The notes under the pieces were generated by a model. The model saw only the letters and a list, made by a program, of their open reading frames with translations, searched no databases and was not told the origin of the DNA. A program made the translations under genes and the position numbers. From assembly GCA_010909725.1 (NCBI GenBank), contig JAACMV010000014.1, forward strand, positions 186,001 through 250,000: a stretch of DNA of 64,000 nt, in the 5' to 3' direction. The stretch is from Picochlorum sp. 'celeri'. Taxonomy: Eukaryota > Chlorophyta > Trebouxiophyceae. Below, piece by piece: positions 43,317 to 52,436 of this stretch; position 1 is the first letter of the stretch; the number at the start of each line of letters is the position of its first letter.

Positions 43317-43343
43317 GAGGTTAACCTCCTGCAACGTTGCAGG
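43317..43343. promoter_or_regulatory. Two adjoining perfect palindromes
   Basis: GAGGTTAACCTC (12 bp) directly overlapped by CCTGCAACGTTGCAGG (16 bp), about 47 bp upstream of the ATG of the four-cysteine repeat gene. Possible transcription-factor site or 5'-UTR hairpin. Confidence 0.4.
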
Positions 43344-43389
43344 TACTGGATAGGCATCCTAGCTATTGCTGTATCGGGAGTGTGCACAT

Positions 43390-44382
43390 ATGAAGGGTTT
43401 GGCTGGAGGATTATTGCTTCTCGTTGTTTTGGCGAGTGTAGGTGTTGATGATATCAAGGAAAATCGTGTGATGGGCGTGGCAGCTCAGGATATTCCAGGG
43501 CCTGCTCCTGCTCCAGAGCCGAGTCCAGAACCAGAGCCGAGTCCAGAGCCAGAACCAGAGCCATCTCCAAGTCCAGAGCCATTGCCATCTCCAAGTCCAG
43601 AGCCAGAGCCATCTCCTTCACCGTCGCCATCGCCATCGCCATCGCCATCGCCATCGCCATCGCCATCGCCATCGCCATCGCCATCGCCATCACCATCACC
43701 ATCACCATCGTCATCGCCATCTCCAAGTCCATCACCATCGCCTTCGCCTTCCCCAGATTGCACGCAGGCAGTAGACGAAGCCATCAATGCCGCAAATGAT
43801 TTTGGATGCTCTTCTCTGCGCTACAGGCAAGCTCGGGATAATGCTGAACAGATCTGTGGAACTGCTGCATTCATCATCTTGGCACAACAAGTACAGCTGT
43901 GTGAATTTGCTACATCTCCTAGCCCCTCACCACCTGTACCTGTAAGCTGCCAAGAAGCTCTCGACAGCGCTATATCAGCTGCTGAGCAATTTGGATGCAA
44001 CTCTGCAGAATACATTACTGCAAGGAATTCAGGTCAGGAAATATGCGGTGAAGCAGCATTTGCATCACTTGCCACCCAGAACCAGCTTTGTGAGTTTACG
44101 CCTTCTCCATCGCCATCGCCATCGCCAACACCATCGCCAGTGCAACCCTCACAGAGTTGCTCAGAAGCTATTACGAACGCTGTGCGACAGTCACAGGCCA
44201 ATGGATGCGACTCTGAAGAATATAGAAACGCTCGAGATGAAGCTGAGCAAACTTGTGGGCAAGAAGCATTCTTGCTACTCGCCCAAGAAGCCATGTTGTG
44301 TGAGTTTGCCACCTCCATTGACCATGCAAGCAAGGTGGCCCCCATCGTGGCATCGTTGATCGCTCTTGTATACATCCTATGA
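43390..44382 (+). CDS. GPI-type secreted protein with three four-Cys repeats
   Basis: 330 residues, family not recognised. Signal peptide ([14 protein letters not shown]), then a long Pro/Ser/Glu region rich in SP repeats, the pattern of O-glycosylated hydroxyproline-rich cell-wall proteins of green algae. Three 48-residue cysteine repeats follow (43759-43902, 43948-44091, 44158-44301), each with spacing C-x15-C-x15-C-x14-C, separated by SP linkers. Shared features include an aromatic then AR between Cys 2 and 3, GxxAF after Cys 3 and LCEF at the end. The C-terminus is a hydrophobic tail ([15 protein letters not shown]) after a small-residue region, a GPI-anchor signal. Likely a surface or wall protein; role of the Cys module unknown. 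First ATG used. Confidence 0.8.
   Translation: MKGLAGGLLLLVVLASVGVDDIKENRVMGVAAQDIPGPAPAPEPSPEPEPSPEPEPEPSPSPEPLPSPSPEPEPSPSPSPSPSPSPSPSPSPSPSPSPSPSPSPSPSSSPSPSPSPSPSPSPDCTQAVDEAINAANDFGCSSLRYRQARDNAEQICGTAAFIILAQQVQLCEFATSPSPSPPVPVSCQEALDSAISAAEQFGCNSAEYITARNSGQEICGEAAFASLATQNQLCEFTPSPSPSPSPTPSPVQPSQSCSEAITNAVRQSQANGCDSEEYRNARDEAEQTCGQEAFLLLAQEAMLCEFATSIDHASKVAPIVASLIALVYIL
43613..43752 (+). repeat. (CCATCG)n coding repeat
   Basis: Hexanucleotide repeat coding alternating Pro-Ser, with a pure CCATCG core near 43630-43690 and CCATCA variants after it. Expected to vary in length. Confidence 0.85.
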
Positions 44383-44638
44383 TATCAATAACGTATGAAA
44401 GTAAGCATCTCATGTTCATATACACCAGGTCTCCTTCATGCTAAATGAAAGCATCTCCATGCTGCCTTGTCATCAGGGGCGCCCAATTTTCTCCAACGCG
44501 TCAAAGAATCTAGAACCTCATCGGCATTGGGGAGATCGAACCATGAAAAACGGTTACAAGTCAGCACCATTTCTAATTCGATCAGAAGTAATTCGTTGAT
44601 TTTATTAAACTCATTTTTCATAGATATTCAGACTTGCG

Positions 44639-45343
44639 ATGATGCGTTCTGTTGCTTCTGTGTTGCTTTGCGTGGCCCTCTTTGGAGGTTTTGCGCTGGG
44701 TCAAGATGAACCCATTGTTGGCGCAACCTGTATTTCCACAGGACCAGACAATTGTACGTGGATTAGTATGCTATTCTATGCCATCCGTCGCGTGTATTTG
44801 TGCGATGCGTCGATTGGACACGTCGTGTGGTGGTTGTAGTAGTGGGGGGCGAATCTTACTTACTTGCTTGCTTGCTATTTGTGTGTAGGCGTCGCATGCT
44901 GTGCTGAGAAGTTTTCAAATGGAGTCATGAACTCTGATCCAAGTTGCGCTACCGAGCAGTGCTCTCCATTCTTGAACCAGGCAACACCAGCTGCTCCAAC
45001 AGCTGATGCACCAGCAGCAGATGCACCAGCAGCAGAGGCTCCAGCCACCGAGGCTGCACCAGCCACTGAGGCTGCACCAACCACCGAGGCTGCGCCAGCT
45101 ACTGAAGCTGCACCAACCACCGAGGCTGCACCAGCTACCGAGGCTGCACCAGCCACTGAGGCTGCACCAGTTACTGAGGCTGCGCCAACCACTGAGGCTG
45201 CACCAGTACCATCACCAGATGCTGTGATTGAGACACCAGTGGATCCAAACCTTCCAGTGGAAGAGGCACTTGAGGATGCCGCAATCAGCCCTCAGATTCT
45301 CTTGAGCACTGCTGCTGCCATCATCCTTGCTGTTGTTGCCTAA
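44639..45343 (+). CDS. Small GPI-type secreted protein with Cys-rich head and TEAAP repeats
   Basis: Two exons, 44639-44753 and 44889-45343 (135-nt intron, phase 1), 189 residues. Signal peptide (SVASVLLCVALFGGFALG), then a short Cys-rich head formed across the splice: ATCISTGPDNCVACCAEKFSNG, then CATEQC. A long region of Ala/Pro/Thr/Glu repeats (TEAAPA, TEAAPT) follows, and the protein ends in a hydrophobic GPI-type tail (LLSTAAAIILAVVA). Same organisation as the preceding gene but unrelated in sequence. Probably a surface protein; function unknown. Confidence 0.75.
45036..45205 (+). repeat. 18-bp tandem coding repeat
   Basis: About nine units of an 18-bp repeat (GCACCAnCCACnGAGGCT type) coding TEAAPx. 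The units differ mainly at third positions. Confidence 0.8.
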
Positions 45344-45379
45344 ATAATACACAAGAAGGCCTACAAGGTGCCATTTGTA

Positions 45380-46717
45380 TTACAGTTGTCTATAGAATTG
45401 TTGCGCCATAAATTGAGCTTTACTCAACACTCTATGTTCATGTAAGAGAACTGCTCCAATACGTTGCCGTCGTGTGTCCAACCCATCTTTGCCAACAAGG
45501 CGCTTTGCATCCTCCATGGAAGTGGCCATATCATGCTGCCTCTGCTTCATGCGCCCAATCAGCCATTTCAGAGCCCTCTTCCGAGTCTCCTTTGATACAT
45601 CTCTATCCGAACCATCAAGGATCTTATTATCTTGTTTTGTCACATACCCACCTGATTGTTGCTCCTGGATGGACGCGACAGCAGCATACTTGAGGATGCC
45701 TTCAGGCAATCCCTGCAAAGACAGCGGAAACACCATCCTCGTTGTATCCTTCTCCCCCATGCCATCTGTCACTACATCCTCATCACCATCTTCTAGTACT
45801 ATATCAATGGGGAGCAAGCACGCATCATATGTATTCTCTGATGCGGGAGGAAGAAAGCCATACTGAAGAAGAAACTCTCCACGCGTCTTTTGATTTCCAT
45901 ATGAAATCATCACCTGATCCCCAGGCATGTACAGCCTATCCGCCTTCACATACACTCTATTATTCTCATCAAGCAAGATGAATGATTCTGACGAGCAATC
46001 ATGGTTGAAGAAATCCAGCCCTGGACACAGAGCCTGCAGATCCTGCCCAAGTCGAACAACTCGAGTCAGAAGTATTGACAAGGCCCAGACAAGCATCTTT
46101 CTATCTTTATACACATCAGGACATGGAAGTGCTTCCACATCAGCCATGGTAGACTCTGCAGCATGGCGAATCTCGCTTGCAATTGTATGCAGATGGCTCC
46201 CTCGTAAAAGCTCTACGTCATCATCAGACCATTCCAACACGCACCCAGTCTCCTGTGGCAGCACATGAGAATACGCCGAGTAAAGAGAGCTATCCGTCCT
46301 CTGCTGCATCACATCCACCAAATACAAGGCTAAAATAGTCCAATCCGGTAGCTCTGCCACGATATGTTCATCCAATGCTTGCAAGCCATCTGACATTTGG
46401 ACAGCCCTTTCAGGAGTCACAATGCAGTCCATGGGCACCCTGCACACGTCTTGCCCGGGCAATATAATCCCATCCGACACCATACCTCGCCCTTGTCCAG
46501 ACACAAGAGCACTGGATACACGACATGACGATTCTCCAGCAATCTCACGAATCCTCTGAAGAAGATGATTCCCTTCTGGATCAGCATCCCTCTGAACAGA
46601 GACGTTTTGTTTTCCCCTTCCAAGAAATGAAAACACACGGGAAGACAATCTCCTATTCCTGCCATCTCTAACCCTTGCATCGATGGACCAGGAACCCTTA
46701 CGGGTCGAACAGGACAT
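45380..46717 (-). CDS. SET-domain protein lysine methyltransferase (RBCMT/SETD-like)
   Basis: 445 residues. The first 45 are Ser/Arg-rich and may target the plastid. The SET core is of the split type seen in Rubisco LSMT and SETD3/6: ALVSGQGRGMVSDGIILPGQDVCRVP at the start, a helical insert (WTILALYLVDVMQQR), then LCPGLDFFNHDCSSES with the NH cofactor motif and GDQVMISYGNQKTRGEFLLQYGFLPP with the GxxxxxSYG/N ending. A Rubisco-substrate-binding-like helical domain follows (KRALKWLIGRMKQRQ). The usual PxxDxxNH is FFNHD here. Substrate unknown. Confidence 0.85.
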   Translation of the reverse strand: MSCSTRKGSWSIDARVRDGRNRRLSSRVFSFLGRGKQNVSVQRDADPEGNHLLQRIREIAGESSCRVSSALVSGQGRGMVSDGIILPGQDVCRVPMDCIVTPERAVQMSDGLQALDEHIVAELPDWTILALYLVDVMQQRTDSSLYSAYSHVLPQETGCVLEWSDDDVELLRGSHLHTIASEIRHAAESTMADVEALPCPDVYKDRKMLVWALSILLTRVVRLGQDLQALCPGLDFFNHDCSSESFILLDENNRVYVKADRLYMPGDQVMISYGNQKTRGEFLLQYGFLPPASENTYDACLLPIDIVLEDGDEDVVTDGMGEKDTTRMVFPLSLQGLPEGILKYAAVASIQEQQSGGYVTKQDNKILDGSDRDVSKETRKRALKWLIGRMKQRQHDMATSMEDAKRLVGKDGLDTRRQRIGAVLLHEHRVLSKAQFMAQQFYRQL

Positions 46718-47174
46718 TTCAGATCACGGTGGAGTATTCTTTACTCTACAAGTTCTCCTGCAACAACAGTCCCCCACTAGTACTGCTACTCTGTATCCCA
46801 TCAATCAAGCACTGTACAGGGCAATATTGCACATCTGAAATTTGCCGAGCATGGAATCAATCACTACTACTACAATTGTATTCACAATTCAGTAAGACAC
46901 ACACACAGCCCCAGGAATCTCCACAAAAACAACCCATGCCCACCGTGCTTTTGAAGATGAGATGCACGTATTCGGTCAACCCATCCATTCCACCGAACAG
47001 TCATCCCCAATGCCACTCGACTGCCCATCGACGGCCATCCCAGTATACACCAAGCACATTCAACGTTACACAGGGCATCTAGAAGAAATACATACAAAAA
47101 AAACTTGCCATCAGTGCGACTGAAATACCACCGAGCCGATAGATTGTAGTTGTTTAGCATCAAGTATTCCCTCA
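46718..47174. other. Divergent intergenic region
   Basis: About 460 bp between the SET gene (minus) and the next plus-strand gene. The middle is C/A-rich on the plus strand. A minus-strand open frame is present (46882-47220) without family resemblance. No RNA gene or repeat recognised. Confidence 0.35.
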
Positions 47175-47872
47175 ATGCAGCGTTCAGCATCAACAACACG
47201 GCAGATTGCCGCGCCTTCATTGCAGTCCAAGCCCATCAAACAACATGGATATCACAATGCAAGATATATGCATGTGTCACGACACCGCCAGCAGATGAGA
47301 CTGGTCACTGTGAAATCTCAGGCAGCAGAGGGGACATTGATCAGTCAGGTGGAGATTCCAGCCTTTATTCCACGTGCTGATATCAGTGATCAGTTGCTGC
47401 GTTGGGCATTGATTGAGATCCAGGAAGGAGGGGTTGCAAATGTAGGATGCCCCTGCAAAGTGACCGCCTTCAAGAATGACGATGGAGTGTTGATGGGGTT
47501 CACTGTGAGTTTTATGAAGGATGGAGAGTCTGCGACAGATGTTCGAGTAGCATTTGATAATGAGACAACATTGAAGCATGAATGGGTTGGAAGGGGAGCA
47601 GGTCTGTTGCCGAGTGAGATGATCATTTATACGCGTGCCGTTTTTGTCCTAGTTCTAACCATGTCTTGTATTCTCATGGTGCAGATGGATTCCCATTGTT
47701 GGAAGGCAATACAGAGGAGGTCGAGGGTAAATACTTTGAAATTCGCAAGCTAGGAGATGCACCAGTGTCTGATATGGGCAAGGCCTCGATCAAAGAGTTT
47801 TGTCAAATGTTGGTAGGAGCCATCAACAAGTACTATGCATTTGGATCCTGTTTTGTCGATGATGCCACATAA
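47175..47872 (+). CDS. Conserved plastid-targeted protein, unknown function
   Basis: Two exons, 47175-47601 and 47685-47872, 204 residues; joined phase 1 to give VGRGADGFPLLEGN. The donor is GTCTGT, the weakest in the window, but the acceptor GTGCAG and frame agree. The first 50 residues are Arg/Gln/Ser-rich, transit-like. The folded part has ISQVEIPAFIPRADISDQLLRWALIE, NVGCPCKVTAF and LMGFTVSF, and ends SIKEFCQMLVGAINKYYAFGSCF. It resembles an uncharacterised plant/algal plastid family that I recall as DUF7148, but I hold that name only weakly. Converges with ClpR4, 13 bp apart. Confidence 0.7.
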
Positions 47873-47885
47873 GTAGATTTTTCAT

Positions 47886-48838
47886 TTACAACTGTGATTG
47901 CGCTCGAACAAGATTTTTAAACGCCTCATCATCAGGCTCCAACACATTGTCAATAATCCCGTACTCTACAGCTTCATATGGATTGAAATACCGCGGCCTC
48001 AAAATGTCCTTTGAAATCTTCTCCACTGGATGTCCAATATGCTTTGACAGCAGGTTGACGACATTTGTGTTGGTTTTACGAATCTCATTTCGGTAGATAT
48101 CAATATCAGATGCTTGCATCTGTGTGAATCGCTGCATTGGCTGACGAAGCATGATGGAGGCGGATGGAAGCGCTGCTCTATTGCCCTCTTTCCCTGCTGC
48201 AAGCAGCATGGCAGCCTCACCAAACGCATTCCCCACGCAAATCGTATACACTGGAGGCTTAATATACCGCATTGTATCGTAAATAGCAAACGCTTCTGCT
48301 TCATATCCCAGTTTATCTCCGCCCCTCTGCACAATAATAATAATACCCAGTTTGTTTTGTTATCAGGAGAGAGACCCAGAATATTGTGTATATATCAACG
48401 TACCCCCACGCCTGTACTATTGATGTACATGTATATCGGTTTGTTAGGATTATCATACTGCAAATAGAGCAATTCAGCAAGCATCAGCTCCGTCACAGCA
48501 GGCACAAGGGACATTCCCATGTAAACAATTCTCTCCTTGAACAAATACGATGGCAGATCTGGTGGCGTCTGTTCCGTTGCATCCCCAGCTAAAGATGGAA
48601 TCACCTGCAAAGAGTGATATATGGAAAGAGAACGCGTTAGACAGTCGCGAGAGAGCAGAATTCAGAGATAATCCTCGAATTAATCAATTCGTACCGCTTG
48701 GACATCCAATCTCGATGCTACGGCCTTCCTTCTATGCGTATAAACTCTTTCTGTAGTTATGTGATGCTTCAGAACACGCTGGGACTGAAACATGGTAGAA
48801 ACATGTCTCCCCGGTGGTGTGCAGCGCAGAGCAGACAT
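47886..48838 (-). CDS. CLPR4: ClpR4, inactive subunit of the plastid Clp protease
   Basis: Three exons, 48838-48695, 48604-48404 and 48326-47886, 261 residues, all phase 0. Exon 1 is a transit peptide (CTPPGRHVSTMFQSQRVLKHH). Exon 2 gives TPPDLPSYLFKERIVYMGM and VPAVTELMLAELLYLQYDN, exon 3 GGDKLGYEAEAFAIYDTM, all matching plant ClpR4. The ClpP nucleophile motif is replaced: CVGNAFGEAAMLLAAG instead of GxASSMGA, and the His site reads IMLRQPMQRF. It therefore lacks Ser and His of the triad, as expected of ClpR subunits, which build the heptameric ring with ClpP1. The short C-terminal end follows the EAVEYGIIDNV handle region. Confidence 0.93.
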
Positions 48839-48887
48839 TCTTCTCCTAGGATAATTCGACTCTGATCTGTTCTACTATTACAAATAA

Positions 48888-50570
48888 TTACGTTGATAAT
48901 TTTGTTTCATTTGCATCGAGGAGATCCCGTAACTCTTTGGATGCCATGGATGGAATCGAGTGAGTTTCCAGGATCTCTGTGGTTGCCTTGAGAGCTGTTT
49001 CTGTTTCCAAGACCAGGACCTCATTGTACTCGAGTTCAAATGTCATGAATGTCTCTGTGCAGGATAGAATCATGGTGAGGAGGTGTCTGAGATTACGGAC
49101 TGGTGTGCCATTGAAGGATTTGACCTGAGCATTGTACCCATCTTCATACCCTAGTGTAGCTTCGCATGCAAGGATTTGGCTGACGAGGACGACTTGTTCG
49201 TCCGATGTCTTCTTTGTATGATGCAATAGTCTATCTAAGAGTTTCACAGGGGCCTCTCTGTGGTACTCTGATCCATACTCTGATAGCAGGTATGGTTCTG
49301 TGCATACAGTGAAAACTACACCTGCCAAGACAATGTAGGATGGGTCTCCTCCTGATAAATGGTGGGGGACCAATCCGTTGTACGCAGCGAGTGTTGTTGT
49401 GACATGAACTTCTTTTCCGTCGCGGAGGAGGACAAGATTGCATTCGTCTCCACTAAATTTTTGGGATGTGAGGTATGAAAAGGCAATACGCTCACCACTG
49501 CGGAATGGCACTGTTCCATCGTTTGCCACTTGAATACCGTCAAAGGACATGATGATATCGCCGACACATATTTTATCATATGCATGGCTTGTGGGGAGGA
49601 CATTCCGAACCATGACTCCCTTTTGTTCCGGGAGCATGTGTGCTGAATGTCTCAAGGCATTACTCTCCATGCGCTGCCATTGGATGCCAATGGATGGAAA
49701 TCCTGTGAAGGTTCCATTCCTCTCATAATCCACTAAGAAATGCTCAATGACTGGTGTTGGTATAACGTAGCCAATGTTTTCTGCGTCTGATCCCGCATAG
49801 GATTGAAACGCAATACCAATGCATTCGCCATGTTCAGAGAACACAGGGCCTCCACTGTTGCCACTGTTGATGGCTGCATCTATTTGCACGGCCAACAATT
49901 CGGATGCACCGTGCGCATAGGATGTAACTTCTATTCTCGAGACTACGCCAGAGGTTACTGAGATTGTGTCACCACCTATCGGATAGCCAACAACATACAC
50001 GCTGTCTTGGAGTGCTGGGAGCTCTCCAAATGATATTGGCTCTGTATCCTCCCAGAATGACGCATCATCGACTGCAAGCAAAGCAATGTCACATTCCTCT
50101 CCTGCAGATAATACTCGAGCTATAAATTTCCTATCATCCCCTCGCTTTTTCACTTTGACCTGAGAATGGTATTCCACAGAGTGTGCATTTGTCAACAACC
50201 ACATTTCTCCTCGTGGGCCTCTCACCATGAATCCAGATGATGTGGAAGAATACTGACGCTTCCGCTGCCACGGAAGGGAATAATTTGGTTGTGTATGTAC
50301 ACAAAATACTTTAACAACCGCATCCATGACGTTGTAGGTGATGTCTAGGTGCCCATTTGCATCTGCTGTGTCAACCATGGCAGCCGTGTCATTGTCAACA
50401 GACTTTAAGAGCAGCCGTGTCATTCTTGATCGTCTCTCGTGATACCAGTCTTCCTGTTTGGATAACACATGATGTCTTAAAGTATGGCGATGATGACATG
50501 GTGCGACACGAGAAGAATACCTCTCGTAAGGAACAATGTTCCTGTGTGCAGCTTCTATGTGGCTTGTCAT
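48888..50570 (-). CDS. Deg/HtrA-family serine protease with PDZ domains
   Basis: 560 residues. The N-terminal 60 are Arg/His-rich. The trypsin-like domain has the full triad: LTNAHSVEYHSQVKV (His), EECDIALLAVDD (Asp) and IDAAINSGNSGGPVFSEHG (Ser). A PDZ domain follows (GVMVRNVLPTSHAYDKICVGDIIMSFDGIQV) and a second PDZ-like region ends the protein (VLVSQILACEATLGYEDGYNAQVKSFNGTPV). The long, two-PDZ architecture matches the plant DEG9/DEG10/DEG2 group and not DEG1. The basic N-terminus could target plastid, mitochondrion or nucleolus; the sequence does not decide this. Confidence 0.9.
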   Translation of the reverse strand: MTSHIEAAHRNIVPYERYSSRVAPCHHRHTLRHHVLSKQEDWYHERRSRMTRLLLKSVDNDTAAMVDTADANGHLDITYNVMDAVVKVFCVHTQPNYSLPWQRKRQYSSTSSGFMVRGPRGEMWLLTNAHSVEYHSQVKVKKRGDDRKFIARVLSAGEECDIALLAVDDASFWEDTEPISFGELPALQDSVYVVGYPIGGDTISVTSGVVSRIEVTSYAHGASELLAVQIDAAINSGNSGGPVFSEHGECIGIAFQSYAGSDAENIGYVIPTPVIEHFLVDYERNGTFTGFPSIGIQWQRMESNALRHSAHMLPEQKGVMVRNVLPTSHAYDKICVGDIIMSFDGIQVANDGTVPFRSGERIAFSYLTSQKFSGDECNLVLLRDGKEVHVTTTLAAYNGLVPHHLSGGDPSYIVLAGVVFTVCTEPYLLSEYGSEYHREAPVKLLDRLLHHTKKTSDEQVVLVSQILACEATLGYEDGYNAQVKSFNGTPVRNLRHLLTMILSCTETFMTFELEYNEVLVLETETALKATTEILETHSIPSMASKELRDLLDANETKLST

Positions 50571-51257
50571 GTATACTATTGGATTCGCCTCTTGCTCTTC
50601 TAGTATGCTCAGTGCTGGAGTATTACTGTATCTATGGATATGGTCGACAACAATGGAAGAAGAAGCCGCGGATCGCCTTTCCGAAAAGAAGAACTCGTGT
50701 CAAACGAACTAAAAAAAACTACAGAGTGAATGCACCCTCGAATTGAGACTCTACGCGTGGTGATGCTATCAAGAACAGCCAAAATTGTACATCTATCGCT
50801 CTCTATGCATAATTAAATTTTATTCTATAGTGCTGATGCGATGTATCGTCGCATCAAGACGAGGCATTTTAGTTTCGACGACCGAGGTGGTGGCCACCAT
50901 GAATGGATTGGTCCGACCGGTAGTACCGTCGGCTGAGGGCGCCTCAGCGCTCTGGCGATTTTCTGGCCGTCCGTGTTGGGTACGTACCCACGTCAGTGGT
51001 TGGCTCCATGTCCAAGAGAGCTCACATGGATATGCATCATTCATCATAAAGAATTATATGCTTTGATTGATATATGGTCGAATCTGATTGTCTCGTAAAG
51101 ACCCTGTTTCGTCAGAAGCAGGTGGAAAAGCGTGTGTGCGTGTTGGTTGTTCAAGGACACAACAATTTTTTTTGACATGTGAAGACGTTCGAAAGGCCAG
51201 GTTTGATGACGTATCGTGCCGGTAGATGATACGATTCTCTATTCTTACATTATTTGT
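50571..51257. other. Intergenic region between Deg protease and TatD
   Basis: About 690 bp. The middle (50835-51000) is a GC-rich, palindrome-dense island listed separately. Left of it, the plus frame ending at 50746 reads IAFPKRRTRVKRTKKNYRV, faintly like ribosomal protein bL32, but has no start codon or plausible upstream exon. Confidence 0.4.
50835..50990. other. Palindrome-dense GC-rich island, possible structured RNA
   Basis: Five self-complementary elements in 156 bp: GATGCGA/TCGCATC hairpin (50835-50855, 7-bp stem, 7-nt loop); TGGTGGCCACCA (50888-50899, perfect); near-palindrome 50913-50932; GCTGAGG/CCTCAGC hairpin (50932-50948, 7-bp stem, 3-nt loop); and TGGGTACGTACCCA (50977-50990, perfect 14 bp). 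The surroundings are AT-rich. A short plus-strand frame (MNGLVRPVVPSAEG start) also crosses it. A structured noncoding RNA, a regulatory cluster or a small exon are all possible. Confidence 0.35.
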
Positions 51258-52255
51258 ATGGATAGAGCGATTGGAAAAGGTGTTGCAATGAGCGATGCTC
51301 ATTGTCACCTCCAGGTATGCTTGCACGGTTTTTTGCTTGCTCTTCTTCTCCGTAATCTTCCTCAATAAAACATGGGCATGCCTATGTACAGGATCCAAGG
51401 TATCATGAAGTAAGGGAATCGATGTTGAGTTCATGCATCACACAATTGGGTATCCGCAGTATTGTGGCGAATGGGACTCATCCAGGTGACTGGCCCCATG
51501 TCCTTGCTCTTCAAAGGGAATACCCTGATAGTATACTGCCACAGATAGGGCTACATCCATGGTGGGTAGAAAACTCCCAATCTTCTTCGTTGTCGTCTCC
51601 TTCATCTGATGACTGGCTTCATGAGTTGAAAAGGCTGTTGGTTGAGAACCCACATGCAGGACTGGGAGAATGCGGATTGGACAAGAGCGGGTCTCGAAAG
51701 CACACGTTTCAACAACAGTGTGTAGCATTCGAGAAACAGATTCACCTTGCTTTAGAGCTCAATCGTCCACTATCCATCCACTGTGTGCGAGCTTACGGTG
51801 CCATGTATGACCATGTCAAGGATATTGGTGGTCGAATTCCAGTCATGCTGCATGGATGGGCAGGTTCCCCAGAAATGACCCACATGTTTGCACAACTTGA
51901 CAACGTCTTCTTCTCGTTGAATCTCACGATGGTAAAAATGGATCCGGACACGTGTATACGCATGGTGCGCTCCATACCCAGCAATGCACGTCTCCTGGAG
52001 AGCGACGGACCAGATGGTGGGTTGGATGACATTCCAGAAGCCGCCTTGATCGCATGGTATGACGTTTTTCCATCGTTCAAAGATGATGTGGAGCGATACA
52101 TAACGTCGTCCGCAGTGATGCGTGGCATCAATACACCAGCATGTGTGTCCCTGGTAGGCAGACTGATTGCCCTCATCACAGGCACCTCGTACGATTCTAT
52201 TCAGGCACGGGCTACTAGCCTTGTACACCATATATTTGCTCATTATTTACAGTAG
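51258..52255 (+). CDS. TatD-family metal-dependent hydrolase
   Basis: Two exons, 51258-51314 and 51392-52255 (77-nt intron), 306 residues, or 296 from the second ATG at 51288, which reads MSDAHCHLQ. The tiny first exon supplies the metal-binding HxH (DAHCHLQ); without it the protein would lack its active site. Exon 2 has IGLHPWWVE, GLGECGLDKSG (Glu ligand), FEKQIHLALELNRPLSIHCVRAYGAM (His), LHGWAGSPE (His) and LLESDGPDG (Asp). TatD proteins are 3'-5' DNA/RNA exonucleases or deoxyribonucleases. This one has no obvious targeting peptide. Confidence 0.9.
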
Positions 52256-52436
52256 CATGAAAGGAAGGAAAATGAGGGAAAAAAGTAGCATATGTGTTGA
52301 ATACCACAACAACAGTAAAACTTCTTCAGCTTTGCAAAACAAGAATTCTGCAGACATGTGCTGTCCATGAAACTACATCTACCTGAGCACCAAACTTTTC
52401 AGTTCTCTAGTATACTACAGGGATTACTACAGAATT

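Noticed and set aside
46882..47220. Minus-strand frame rich in Trp/Leu upstream of the SET gene, with a short GVYWDGRRW stretch resembling AP2
   Set aside because: The AP2-like stretch is in another frame, ends at a stop after about 25 codons and has no donor site; considered chance.
50611..50746. Plus-strand frame ending IAFPKRRTRVKRTKKNYRV, faintly like ribosomal protein bL32
   Set aside because: No ATG in frame, no usable upstream exon (the Deg gene occupies the space on the other strand), and no zinc Cys; left as unexplained intergenic sequence.
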